Below, one piece after another: positions 8,949 through 17,691 of a stretch of DNA of 64,000 nt. Below the pieces are notes generated by a model that did no database searches, was not told the DNA's origin, and worked only from the letters and a program-made list of their open reading frames with translations. The DNA is from Albidovulum sp. (lineage in GTDB: Bacteria; Pseudomonadota; Alphaproteobacteria; Rhodobacterales; Rhodobacteraceae). The stretch is taken from NCBI GenBank assembly GCA_026989275.1, contig JALSJQ010000034.1, positions 1 to 64,000 on the forward strand. Direction: 5' to 3'. Each line of letters opens with the position of its first letter. Within the stretch, counting starts at the first letter, position 1. The translations under genes were made by a program, and so were the position numbers.

Positions 8949-9778
8949 GGCGCCCCGTCTTCGCCGCTGCGCACCTCCCGCGCCGGGGTGAGGAAGGCGC
9001 GTTCGCTCGGCCCGGTCAGGAAACGCAGCACGTCGGCGACGAGGTCGCTGTCGCCGAGCTCGGCCTCGATGCGGGCGATGTTCTCGGCCAGCGTCCCCTC
9101 CTCCGAGAACAGCAGCCGGTAGGCCTGCCTGAGTGCGCGGATCTCCTCGCGCGGCGTGCCGCGGCGCTTGAGGCCGATCAGGTTGAGCCCTTCGAGCGCA
9201 CCCCGCGGCCCGTGCACCAGCCCGTGGGGGATCACGTCATGGGTGACCATGGTCAGCGCCCCGATGATGGCACCGCGGCCGATACGCACGAACTGGTGCA
9301 CCCCGCAAAGCCCGCCGATGATGACATCGTCCTCGATGACGCAATGGCCGGCCAGTGCCGACTGGTTGGCCATGATCACCCGATTTCCCACCCGGGCGTC
9401 GTGGCCGACATGGGCTCCGGCCATGAACAGGCAGTCGTCGCCGACGCGGGTGACGCCGCCGCCGCCCTCGGTGCCGATGTTCATCGTCACGGTCTCGCGG
9501 ATCCGGTTGCGCCTGCCGATGACGAGGCGGGTCTTCTCGCCGCGATATTTCAGATCCTGCGGCACCTCGCCAAGCGAGGCGAAGGGGAACACCACCGTGC
9601 CCGCACCGATCTCGGTCCGCCCGGTGACGACCACATGGCTCTTCAGCACCACCCCCTCGCCGAGCACCACTTCGGGCCCCACGGTCGAGAACGGGCCGAC
9701 CACTGCATCGGGGCCGATCACGGCCCCTTCCTCGACGAGGGCCGACGGGTGAATCCGGGCTGAAGGGTGAATGCTCAT
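8945..9778 (-). CDS. lpxA: UDP-N-acetylglucosamine acyltransferase LpxA
   Basis: 277 residues of left-handed beta-helix hexapeptide repeats, starting with IHPSARIHPSALVEEGAVIG. It transfers a 3-hydroxyacyl group from ACP to UDP-GlcNAc, the first lipid A step. The catalytic His is in AGAHVGHDARVGNR. The downstream Gly/Ala segment NLIGLKRRG and the C-terminal helical bundle (REEIRALRQAYRLLFSEEG) are intact. It lies 33 bp after fabZ and overlaps lpxI by 4 bp. Acyl-chain length preference cannot be read with confidence. Confidence 0.96.
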   Translation of the reverse strand: MSIHPSARIHPSALVEEGAVIGPDAVVGPFSTVGPEVVLGEGVVLKSHVVVTGRTEIGAGTVVFPFASLGEVPQDLKYRGEKTRLVIGRRNRIRETVTMNIGTEGGGGVTRVGDDCLFMAGAHVGHDARVGNRVIMANQSALAGHCVIEDDVIIGGLCGVHQFVRIGRGAIIGALTMVTHDVIPHGLVHGPRGALEGLNLIGLKRRGTPREEIRALRQAYRLLFSEEGTLAENIARIEAELGDSDLVADVLRFLTGPSERAFLTPAREVRSGEDGAP

Positions 9779-9811
9779 CGGAACCCCGGTCTGGAGAATG
9801 ACGGCGGCAGG

Positions 9812-10291
9812 TCAGTCACGCACATCGAGCATGGCGGAGAATTCAGCTTCGGCGCAGACCTTGCCGTCCACCATGCCCTTGCCGGCGAATTTCCAGATCC
9901 GCCCGCCCTTGCGCCGCACCTCGACATGGAGCTCGAGCACGTCCCCCGGCACGACAGGGTTGCGGAAGCGCCCCTTGTCCACGGTCATGAAATAGACCAG
10001 CACCTCGCGATCACGCAGGCCGAGGGAATGGGAGACGAGCACCGCCGCCGTCTGGGCCATGGCCTCGATGATCGTCACGCCCGGCATGATCGGCATCTGC
10101 GGGAAATGCCCCTGGAAATGGGGCTCGTTGAAGGTGACGTTCTTGATGCCGACCGCGCCCTCGTTGATGCGGATATCCACCACCTTGTCGATGAAGAGGA
10201 AGGGGTAACGGTGGGGGATGCGGCGCTGGATGTCGGCAAGATCGGAGACGGTGGCGGTCCCTGTGGTGCCTTCCGTGGCGGTTTCGGTCAT
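9812..10291 (-). CDS. fabZ: 3-hydroxyacyl-[ACP] dehydratase FabZ
   Basis: A 159-residue hot-dog-fold dehydratase that removes water from 3-hydroxyacyl-ACP in fatty acid synthesis and so competes with LpxA for substrate. The substrate loop [12 protein letters not shown], the catalytic His in [11 protein letters not shown] and the catalytic Glu in IIEAMAQ are all present. I place the start at 10291 (MTETATEG), with a GAGG eight bases upstream; the longer frame from 10354 adds 21 residues with no family support. In most relatives lpxD lies immediately upstream. Here that position is only a 282-bp gap. Confidence 0.95.
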   Translation of the reverse strand: MTETATEGTTGTATVSDLADIQRRIPHRYPFLFIDKVVDIRINEGAVGIKNVTFNEPHFQGHFPQMPIMPGVTIIEAMAQTAAVLVSHSLGLRDREVLVYFMTVDKGRFRNPVVPGDVLELHVEVRRKGGRIWKFAGKGMVDGKVCAEAEFSAMLDVRD

Positions 10292-10573
10292 CTGGGCCTC
10301 GTGGTGGCTGCGCCTTGCGGCGTTCGTTTGCGGATCGTGGCTTCGCCCTAGCAATTCGCCTTGAGGCTGACAAGGCGTGGAGGCGGCGCCGAAGGTCAGG
10401 CGGAGCAGGGAAAGCGCGGTGGGGGCGTCCTGTCCCCGCGGGATCGAAGCAGCAGATCGGCCACGGGCGAGACGAGAGGGCGTTTCTTTCCTTGCGTGCG
10501 GCTATACCCCGCCCGCGGGATTTCGGCCGGGCTTGCCGAACGCAACCGCCCCGCGGCGGCACGGGCGGCGCGC

Positions 10574-11398
10574 TCAGTCGCCGCCGGAGGGCGGGCCGGG
10601 CGGCGCGTTCCGCGGCGGCGGCGCGGTGCTGCCCGCATCGGGCGCGGAAAGCGGGGTGCCGAGGGAGAAGCCGCCGAGAGCCGGGGCCTGAGGAGCGGCG
10701 GGCCCGGGCGCGGGGGGCAGCGGCGGAACGGGGGCCGTGTGGCCTTCTTCCGGCGGCGGCACGAGCTCCCGATCGACGAGGGCGATCAGCCGGTCGGTCA
10801 TGTCGGCAGCCGGAACGGCATAGATCGTCACCCGCTTGTCGAGCACGATGTCGGCCCCGACCTCCTTCGTCAGCCGGAGAACGAGCCGGCCGACATCGGA
10901 AAAGAACTTCAACCGTCTTTCGTTGAGGCGGCCGAGGATCGCCTGTTCCTTGGCCGCCTGCTCCTTGCGGATCTTCTCGACCCGAGTGTTGAAGTCTTCG
11001 GCCAGAACCCGGAATTCGCCGGGCTCCATCCGTTTGCGCTTCTCCGCCAGTGCCTTTTCCTCGGCCTCGAGCTCCTGCTCGATCCGCCGGTTCTCGGCTG
11101 CGAGCTTCTGGCTCAGGGCGCGGATCTCGGCCAGGATCGCCTGGCCATAGCGGCTTTCGTTGAAGAGGCGTTCCTGGTCGATGACGATCACCCGCCCTCC
11201 TCCCCCTTTTGCCGCACCACCGTTTCCTGCGGGAGCGTTGCCGGCCGCGGCAGGCGGGAAGGGCGCCAGGGCCGCCCCCAGGGCAAGGGCGAGCGCGGCG
11301 AGGAGGCACACCGGACCCGCCGCGGCGGATCGCGGCGGCCTTCGACCGCCCTTTTCGCGGGTCTCGGCCGAAAGCTGCGCGCGGAGGGGCCCCGTCAT
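10574..11398 (-). CDS. OmpH/Skp-family periplasmic chaperone with Pro-rich tail
   Basis: 274 residues. An N-terminal signal anchor (VCLLAALALALGAALAPFPPAAAG) is followed by the Skp core: the RVIVIDQERLFNESRYG strand-helix, a long charged coiled coil (residues about 85-165, rich in Glu/Lys/Arg) and VGADIVLDKRVTIYAVPAADMTDRLI. Skp trimers hold unfolded outer-membrane proteins for BamA. The final 50 or so residues are a Pro/Ala/Gly-rich, probably disordered tail not found in short Skp proteins, making this longer than the usual 160-200 residues. The start lies 1 bp after the bamA stop, so the two are translationally coupled. Confidence 0.9.
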   Translation of the reverse strand: MTGPLRAQLSAETREKGGRRPPRSAAAGPVCLLAALALALGAALAPFPPAAAGNAPAGNGGAAKGGGGRVIVIDQERLFNESRYGQAILAEIRALSQKLAAENRRIEQELEAEEKALAEKRKRMEPGEFRVLAEDFNTRVEKIRKEQAAKEQAILGRLNERRLKFFSDVGRLVLRLTKEVGADIVLDKRVTIYAVPAADMTDRLIALVDRELVPPPEEGHTAPVPPLPPAPGPAAPQAPALGGFSLGTPLSAPDAGSTAPPPRNAPPGPPSGGD

Positions 11399-11399
11399 G

Positions 11400-13739
11400 T
11401 CAGAAGGCGGACTGGATGGTGAGCTCGAAGCTCTGGGTCCTGTCGTAGCTCAGCGTCTTGAGCGGCCGCATGAAGTTGAAGCGCAGGGGGCCGATCGGCG
11501 TCTTCCAGAAGATCGACAGGCCGGCGGTGGCCCGCAGCTGGGCGCTGGCATCGGTGCCGGCCGGCAGGGTGCCGTCGAGCCCCCAGACCGAGCCGACATC
11601 GACGAAGGCCCCGCCATTGATGCCGTATTCTTCCGGCAGGCCGATCGGGAACTGGGCCTCGAGGCGGGCGACGGCGAAATAGTTGCCGCCGAGCGCGTCC
11701 CCCGTGCCCGGATCGCGCGGGCCGATGCCGTTGCGCTGGAAACCGCGCATGCGGCCGCCATTGAGGAAGAAGCGCTCGGTGATGTGGCTGCGGCCCGAGA
11801 GCGCCTTCACCATGCCGAATTCGAGATCGGCCGAGAGCGTCACGTCTTCGCCGAACGTCCTGACCTGGCCGCCGACGAGCCCGGTCGCCTTGATGTAGTT
11901 GCGGCTGCCGCCGAGCCCGGCGATCTCGCCCGAGAAGCGCAGCCGCACCCCGCGCGACGGGTCGTAGCCGCGACCGCGGGTGTCGTAGCTGTAGCTTGCG
12001 AGGAGGGCGCTCGAGGTGACGCTCGCGGGCTCGGCCGTGATATAGGCGGAGGCGCCGGCGTCGATATTGGTCAGATCGATCTTCTGGAACCGGTAGCCGA
12101 GGCTGATCCGCCCGTAGAGCGACGCCGGGAAGGCGATCGACGGGTTGAAGCTCAGGATCTTGCGGTCGAAGGGCTCGGAGAAGTGCTTGGTGGTGTAGTA
12201 GTTCGCCGCGATGCCCGCCTCGAGGTCGCGGTCGAGAAAGGCCGGCTCGACGAAGCTGAAGGAGTAGTTCTGGTCGGAAACGCCGAAGCCGGCATTGAGA
12301 ACCAGCTTCTGCCCGCGGCCGAGGAAGTTGTCCTCGGTCAGCTTGATGGTGGTGCCGACCCCCGAGGAGGTCGAATAACTGACGCCGAAGGTGAGCGAGC
12401 CTGTCGGCTGTTCCTCGACCTTGACATCGACGATCACGTCCTCGGGCGTCGTTCCCGGCCGGGTGTTGACGTCCACCGCGCTGAAATAGCCCAGCGCCCG
12501 GATGCGCTCGGCGGCGCGGGCGATCTCGCGCGGGTTGAACGGGTCACCCTCGGCGAAGCGGAACTGGCGGCGGATCACCTTGTCGAGGGTGGTCGTGTTG
12601 CCGCTGATGTCGATCCGCTCGACGAAGATCCGCGGCCCGCGCTCGAGCACGAGGGTGAGATCGAGGGTGCGCGTGTCGTCATTGCGGCGGACCCGCGGCG
12701 TCACGCGCACGAAGGCAAGCCCCTTGTCTGACGCCAGACGCTCCATGCGCTCGATCGCCTTCTCGACCAGCACCGGAGAATAGATCTTGCCGCTTCTGAG
12801 CCGCGCCACCTTCTCGAAGGGGGCGGGGTCGAGATCGGGCAGGCTGGTGGTGACATCAATCGTGCCGAAACGATACTGTTGCCCTTCCCGCACCTTGATG
12901 GTGAGGAAGAAGGCATCGCGCGCGCGGGAGAATTCGGGCGTGATGGAAACGACCTTGAAATCGATATAGCCGCGCGAATGGTAGAAGTCGGTCAGGAGCT
13001 GCTTGTCGAATTCGAGCCGGTCGGGCAGGAAGTTGTCGGCCCGGATCAGCCGGCGGAGAATGCCGGCCTGCTTCGATGCCAGCACCCGGCGCAGGCGGCG
13101 GTCGGAGAAGGCCTTGTTGCCGACGAAGCCGATCCGCTCGATCTCGATCACGTCTCCCTCGTCGACCTCGAACACCACATCGACCCGGTTGCCCTCGCGC
13201 GGGATGATGCGGGGGCGGACGGTGGCGTCGTGCCGGCCGGCCTGGCGGTAGGCGTCGAGGATCGCGGCGGCGTCGGCCTCGGCCTGGGCCGGGTTGTAGA
13301 CGAGGCGCGGCTTGAGCCCGACGAGCTTGATCAGATCCTCGTCCTTGAGCTTGCGGTTGCCCTCGATGTTGACCCGGTTGACGAGCGGGTATTCCTTGAC
13401 GGTGACGACGAGTGCCCCGCCGCGCACATCGATGTTCACTTCCTCGAAAAGACCGGACTGGACAAGGCGTTGATAGGCCGCGTCGATCTCGGCGGCGGCG
13501 TAGCTCCTGCCCGGCTTGATGCCGAGATAGGAGCGCACGGTGGCCTCGTCGACCCGCTCGTTGCCCTTCACGACGATGCGGCTCACGGTCAGGTTCTGGG
13601 CCTCGGCCCGCATCTCGGGCAGGCCGGTGACGACAAGGGCGAGGCTCAACGCCCCCGTGGCGAGGAGCAGCCGCGCGAAAAGCGCGATCAGCACCATCGC
13701 AAACCCGGTGCCGATCAGCCGCACCCTCCCTGCGGTCAT
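11400..13739 (-). CDS. bamA: Outer-membrane protein assembly factor BamA
   Basis: Core of the BAM complex: five POTRA domains (first at AQNLTVSRIVVKGNERVDE) followed by a 16-strand barrel. The barrel carries the loop-6 motif MRGFQRNGIGPRD and ends in an outer-membrane insertion signal with terminal Phe (FELTIQSAF). With the start at 13739 the protein is 779 residues with a long signal region ending near EMRAEAQN. An in-frame ATG at 13817 also has a purine-rich leader and would add 26 residues. The still longer frame (to 13937) is ruled out because it would include the promoter at 13902-13930. Skp follows after 1 bp. Confidence 0.94.
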   Translation of the reverse strand: MTAGRVRLIGTGFAMVLIALFARLLLATGALSLALVVTGLPEMRAEAQNLTVSRIVVKGNERVDEATVRSYLGIKPGRSYAAAEIDAAYQRLVQSGLFEEVNIDVRGGALVVTVKEYPLVNRVNIEGNRKLKDEDLIKLVGLKPRLVYNPAQAEADAAAILDAYRQAGRHDATVRPRIIPREGNRVDVVFEVDEGDVIEIERIGFVGNKAFSDRRLRRVLASKQAGILRRLIRADNFLPDRLEFDKQLLTDFYHSRGYIDFKVVSITPEFSRARDAFFLTIKVREGQQYRFGTIDVTTSLPDLDPAPFEKVARLRSGKIYSPVLVEKAIERMERLASDKGLAFVRVTPRVRRNDDTRTLDLTLVLERGPRIFVERIDISGNTTTLDKVIRRQFRFAEGDPFNPREIARAAERIRALGYFSAVDVNTRPGTTPEDVIVDVKVEEQPTGSLTFGVSYSTSSGVGTTIKLTEDNFLGRGQKLVLNAGFGVSDQNYSFSFVEPAFLDRDLEAGIAANYYTTKHFSEPFDRKILSFNPSIAFPASLYGRISLGYRFQKIDLTNIDAGASAYITAEPASVTSSALLASYSYDTRGRGYDPSRGVRLRFSGEIAGLGGSRNYIKATGLVGGQVRTFGEDVTLSADLEFGMVKALSGRSHITERFFLNGGRMRGFQRNGIGPRDPGTGDALGGNYFAVARLEAQFPIGLPEEYGINGGAFVDVGSVWGLDGTLPAGTDASAQLRATAGLSIFWKTPIGPLRFNFMRPLKTLSYDRTQSFELTIQSAF

Positions 13740-13901
13740 GTAAAGCACCCCTGCGGCCGTTTCGCGGCGCAGCCGCCCTTCCGGCCGCGCATGACCGTTC
13801 CTTCGCGTGTCTCTCATCTTCAGGCCCCCATGAGCTGCCGGCCCGGCCGGCCACCGCCTTGTTGTCGGCCGGGGAGAGCAGACCCCGGCACTTTCGTGAA
13901 T

Positions 13902-13930
13902 TGAATAGAGTCTCGCCTGATGGGAGTCAA
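13902..13930 (-). promoter_or_regulatory. Sigma-70-type promoter upstream of bamA
   Basis: On the minus strand TTGACT (13930-13925) and TATTCA (13907-13902) are separated by exactly 17 bases, in a locally AT-richer patch. The expected start of transcription near 13895 gives a leader of roughly 80-155 nt to bamA depending on the start codon. This would let bamA, skp, fabZ and the lpx genes be expressed independently of the upstream pyrH-rseP genes. Confidence 0.6.
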
Positions 13931-14363
13931 AGCGCAAGGAACGCGCGAAGCGGGCGGCCGTGCATCACGGCCGGGTCGGAGAGCCGACGGTCGGCGAATC
14001 GCGCCACGGGAGCCTCCCCTGCCGCGCCGGATGCGGCGGCGCAAGCTGCCCTGTCCCTTCCGGGCGCGCATTCGGGACCGGCAAGAGCTGCGCCGGCCGA
14101 ACCCGTCATCGATGCCGGCCGGCAGCCGCAGGAGCAGTCATGCTACGAGGAAGCCGCAAATGTCCGAGAGAGCCGCCCTCATGGAGCGGTCGCGAGCGAA
14201 CGCATGAAGGATGCATGGCAGGCTTAACCACCGTCGCGGTCGCCCCGAGGCGAGGATCCCCAGGAGAGGATGATACGAAGATGGCCGCACACTCCGGGCC
14301 GGGGCCGGTCGCGGGATCCGGGCATGGCGGCAAGACCGGCGTGATGCGTTGGAGGAGCAGCCC
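13931..14363. other. Gene-free interval between bamA promoter and small ORF
   Basis: No convincing ORF or RNA gene. It contains a perfect 8-bp stem hairpin (CGGCCGTG-CAT-CACGGCCG, 13955-13973) just upstream of the bamA promoter, which could help end transcription from the upstream genes, though no U-tract follows it. Confidence 0.5.
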
Positions 14364-14531
14364 TCAGGGCATGAAGGGCGTCTCGTGCCCGTAGAGGCGG
14401 GCGAAGAACGCCACCGCCCCCCAGCCCACGAGGCCGAGGGACAGGAGCGTGAGAGCGCCGACCAGCACCTGATCCTCGATGAGGTCGATCACCATGTGGA
14501 GGCTGCGATAGCCGGTGCGAATGTGTTTCAT
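14364..14531 (-). CDS. Small single-pass membrane protein (55 aa), unknown
   Basis: ATG at 14531 is preceded by a purine-rich site (AGGGG), and the frame runs to TGA at 14364. The product starts MKHIRTGYRSLHMVIDLIED, is followed by one strongly hydrophobic helix (QVLVGALTLLSLGLVGWGAV) and ends FARLYGHETPFMP. The basic N-terminus, hydrophobic middle and codon use like the neighbours argue that it is real. It lies between rseP and bamA on the same strand. I recognise no family. It may be a small inner-membrane partner of the envelope machinery, or an unrelated orphan. Confidence 0.55.
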   Translation of the reverse strand: MKHIRTGYRSLHMVIDLIEDQVLVGALTLLSLGLVGWGAVAFFARLYGHETPFMP

Positions 14532-14755
14532 GGCTCTGCCCCTGTTCTGCCACCGGCCGACCCGTTCTCCGAACGGCCTGCCGAGGGGTTCATCCGTGAT
14601 GCGCGGCTTCGGCCGAAGGCGCTTCCGGGCGCATCTTCTCCGAGCAGCATCACGTTTCCGCTATCGCCACGAAATGGGGCAGCAATCGGGCGCGATCGGG
14701 GAAATGACGTGAAGATCGTATCGCTTCCGCCCCGCTTCCGGCCCCGGTCACCGCC

Positions 14756-16087
14756 TCAGCAGAAGAGGTCGTTGAAGAGCGCGAAGCCCATCAGAGTCAT
14801 CAGCAAGGCGAAGCCGATCGACATCAGGATCCGCATCACCCGCTCCGAAGGCGGCTTGCCGGTCATCCCCTCCCACAGGAAGAACACCAGATGGCCGCCG
14901 TCGAGCACCGGCACCGGGAAGAGGTTGACGAGACCGATGGCGGTGGAGAGCACGGCGATGAACCAGATGAAGGCGCCGATGCCCTGCTGGGCCGCATCGG
15001 CCGAGCTTTCGGCAATGCCGATCGGCCCTTGCAGGTTGCAGGCCGAGATCGCACCCGAGATCATGTGCCACACCCCGTTGAGCGAGGTGGTGACGATGCC
15101 CCAGACCTGGGCCGCCCCGAGGCCGAGAGCCGAAAGCGGGCCGGGGCGCAGGGTGGGCGGGTCGAAGAACAACCCGCCGGTGATACCGACGAGCAGGCGC
15201 CTCTCGAAGCCGCCCTTGCCGTCGGGCAGCTCGATCATGCGCGGCTTCACCGTCACGGTGAAGGTCCGCCCGTCACGCCAGACCGTGAGGTCGAGCGCCT
15301 TCCCCTCCGAGCGACGGACGATTTCCTGCAGCTGCGAGAAGGCGATCAGCCGCTCGCCGTCGGCCTCGAGAATGATGTCACCGATCCGCAGGCCGGCTTC
15401 GGCCGCGGCCGAACGGGGCTGGATGCCGGTAATGCGCGCAATGAGCGGGAACGGCCCCCTGGCGCTGATCATGCGACCGTCGCGAACGACCGTATAGACG
15501 AGAGGGGCGCGCGGCGCGGCCTCGTGGCCGTAATCGTAAAGGTCGCGGATGCTTTCGATCCGGCGGTCCTCGACCGTCTCGATCCGGTCGCCGACCTCGA
15601 GCTCGTTCATCACGCCGGGAACCGGGTAGATCTTGCCGATGACGGGCTCGTTCTCGGGGATGCCCGAGACGATGGCAAGGCCGGCGAAGACCAGGATCGA
15701 GAACAGGAAGTTGAACATCGGCCCGGCCAGCACGGTCAGGAACCGGGCCCGGAGCGGCGCCCCTTCCATGGTGTGCCGCCGCGCTTCCTCGTCGAGCGCG
15801 GAGAGGGTGGTGCTGTCGCTCGTGGCCGAGGCGGCATCGGCATCACCGAGGAATTTAACGTAGCCGCCGAAAGGAATGGCCGCGATCTGCCAGCGCGTGC
15901 CGGCCCGATCGACCCAGGAGGCCAGCACCGGCCCGAAGCCGATCGAGAACACCACCGGGCGGATGCCCGAGAGCCTGCCGACGAGGTAATGGCCGAATTC
16001 ATGGACGAAGACGATCACCGAGAGCGCCACCACGAAGGCGGCGATGGTCAGGAAGAAATTGCCGAACTGGGGAAGGAAGGCGTCCAT
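14756..16087 (-). CDS. rseP: Site-2 intramembrane zinc metalloprotease RseP
   Basis: 443 residues, inner membrane. The zinc motif His29-Glu30-x2-His33 (VHEFGH) is in the first membrane helix, the third zinc ligand motif is PVPVLDGGHLVF near the C-terminus, and the FGGYVKFLGD loop and a central PDZ domain (SAAAEAGLRIGDIILEADG) are present. Family role: regulated intramembrane proteolysis of anti-sigma factors and clearance of signal peptides. It lies downstream of dxr and upstream of bamA as in most proteobacteria. A GGAGAGAGAC leader precedes the ATG. Confidence 0.96.
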   Translation of the reverse strand: MDAFLPQFGNFFLTIAAFVVALSVIVFVHEFGHYLVGRLSGIRPVVFSIGFGPVLASWVDRAGTRWQIAAIPFGGYVKFLGDADAASATSDSTTLSALDEEARRHTMEGAPLRARFLTVLAGPMFNFLFSILVFAGLAIVSGIPENEPVIGKIYPVPGVMNELEVGDRIETVEDRRIESIRDLYDYGHEAAPRAPLVYTVVRDGRMISARGPFPLIARITGIQPRSAAAEAGLRIGDIILEADGERLIAFSQLQEIVRRSEGKALDLTVWRDGRTFTVTVKPRMIELPDGKGGFERRLLVGITGGLFFDPPTLRPGPLSALGLGAAQVWGIVTTSLNGVWHMISGAISACNLQGPIGIAESSADAAQQGIGAFIWFIAVLSTAIGLVNLFPVPVLDGGHLVFFLWEGMTGKPPSERVMRILMSIGFALLMTLMGFALFNDLFC

Positions 16088-16457
16088 GTCTCTCTCCGGG
16101 TCCGTCCGTCGGGGCTTTCATGCCCTCTGCTTCCGTGTGCTTCCGCGCCTGGGGATGCGGCAGGGCCTGTCTTCTCATAGGCGAGGCGCGCCGATCATGC
16201 CAGACGGCTTCAGGGGCGAAAGCGCGGCGGAGTGGCGACATTTTCGTGAGCATCCGTGGCGCGACGCGAAGGGCAGGCGGCGGCCGGGAGATACCCCTGC
16301 CGATCGGCGTTGCGCTCTCTCTCCACCCGCGACTTCCCTTCCGAGGGGCGTCCGCCCCCTGCCCCGCCGGCGGCATGCCGCGCCTGACGGGTCCGGCGCC
16401 GGCACGGTTCCGGTTCGTGGGCGAAAGGCCGCTCGTCCTTCGCAGCCGTTGCGCGGC
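16088..16457. other. Gene-free interval between dxr and rseP
   Basis: 370 bp on the strand of the envelope cluster, unusually long for this operon. No ORF with a family match, no clear sigma-70 hexamers and no intrinsic terminator were seen. Confidence 0.5.
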
Positions 16458-17666
16458 TCAGGCGGCCATTTCCTCGAGCAGGGCGGCGGCCCGGTCGCGC
16501 GCGGCGGCGTCGATGGCCAGCACATCGTCGAGAGCTGCCGGTGCGGTAGCGAAATCGCCGGCCCGCACCATCTCCGCGATCACCCGATCGACGAGGCGGG
16601 CCATGTCGAGAAAGCCGATCCGGCGGGCGATGAAGCCGTCGAGCGCCACCTCCTTTGCGGCGTTGAATGCCGCCCCGGCCCCCTTGCCGAGCGCCATCAC
16701 CTCGCGCGCAAGGCGCAGGGCGGGGAAACGGGCCTCGTCGGGAGCGGCGAAATCGAGCCGGCCGAGGGCGGCGAGATCGAGCCGCTCGAGCGGCAGCGGC
16801 CGGCGTTCGGGCCAGTTGAGGGCGTAGCCGATGGCGCCGCGCATGTCGGGCGGGCCGAGATGGGCCAGCATCGCGCCATCGGTGAAGCCAACCAGCGAAT
16901 GGATGATCGACTGGGGGTGGATCACCACCTCGATCGCTTCGGGCGGCATGTCGAACAGCACATGGGCCTCGATCATCTCCAGCGCCTTGTTGAACATCGA
17001 GGCGCTGTCGATCGAGATCCGCATCCCCATCGACCAGTTGGGATGACGCACCGCCTCTTCGGGCGTCACCGCCGCCATGCGCTCGAGCGGCCAGTCGCGG
17101 AAGGGACCGCCCGAGGCCGTGAGCACGATCCGCTCGAGCGCCCGCCGGTCCTCGCCGGCCAGCGCCTGGAAGATGGCCGAGTGTTCGCTGTCCACCGGCA
17201 GGAGCGTCGCCCGGCGACGGGCGGCTTCGGCGCGGACGAGGTCGCCGGCGGCCACCAGCGTTTCCTTGTTCGCAAGAGCGAGAACGCCCCCATGGGCCAG
17301 GGACAGGAACCCCGGCACGATGCCTGCCGCGCCGACGATGGCCGACATGGTCCAGTCCGCCGGTCTTGCGGCCGCCTCGGCGATCGCCCGGGCGCCGGCA
17401 GCCGTCTCGATACCGCTGCCCGCCAGCCGCGCGCGCAGCTCGGGCAGGCACTCTTCGTGGGCGGTCACGGCGATGCCGGCCCGGAGCCGCTTCGCCTGTT
17501 CTGCCAGACGGGCGACGTTGCGCCCCCCTGTCAGCGCCACCACCTCGTAGCTCTCGGCCCCGCCCTGACGCGCGAGGAGATCGACGGTGTTGCAGCCGAT
17601 CGAACCGGTGGCGCCGAATATCGAGATCCTGCGTCGCGTGTCGCTTCGGGACATGGGCCGGGTCAT
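16458..17666 (-). CDS. dxr: 1-deoxy-D-xylulose 5-phosphate reductoisomerase
   Basis: 402 residues. It catalyses the committed NADPH-dependent step of the MEP isoprenoid pathway (DXP to MEP). The NADPH-binding motif ISIFGATGSIGCNTVDLL is at the N-terminus, LANKETLVAAGDLV and the metal/substrate segment LLPVDSEHSAIFQAL are intact, and LTASGGPFRD precedes the flexible loop region. HPNWSMGMRISIDSASMFNKALE is also present. It is followed by rseP and preceded by cdsA after 25 bp. It supplies the undecaprenyl chain made by UppS upstream. Confidence 0.97.
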   Translation of the reverse strand: MTRPMSRSDTRRRISIFGATGSIGCNTVDLLARQGGAESYEVVALTGGRNVARLAEQAKRLRAGIAVTAHEECLPELRARLAGSGIETAAGARAIAEAAARPADWTMSAIVGAAGIVPGFLSLAHGGVLALANKETLVAAGDLVRAEAARRRATLLPVDSEHSAIFQALAGEDRRALERIVLTASGGPFRDWPLERMAAVTPEEAVRHPNWSMGMRISIDSASMFNKALEMIEAHVLFDMPPEAIEVVIHPQSIIHSLVGFTDGAMLAHLGPPDMRGAIGYALNWPERRPLPLERLDLAALGRLDFAAPDEARFPALRLAREVMALGKGAGAAFNAAKEVALDGFIARRIGFLDMARLVDRVIAEMVRAGDFATAPAALDDVLAIDAAARDRAAALLEEMAA

Positions 17667-17691
17667 CGCTCCCTGATGGATGGCGGCGGGT

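Noticed and set aside
10357-10377. Hairpin CGCCTTG-N7-CAAGGCG downstream of ompH considered as a terminator
   Set aside because: No U-tract on the minus strand after the stem, and fabZ-lpxB presumably need read-through; left as a note in the lpxD finding.
13740-13937. Upstream extension of bamA to the longest in-frame start
   Set aside because: It would include the TTGACT-N17-TATTCA promoter and adds residues unlike a signal peptide.
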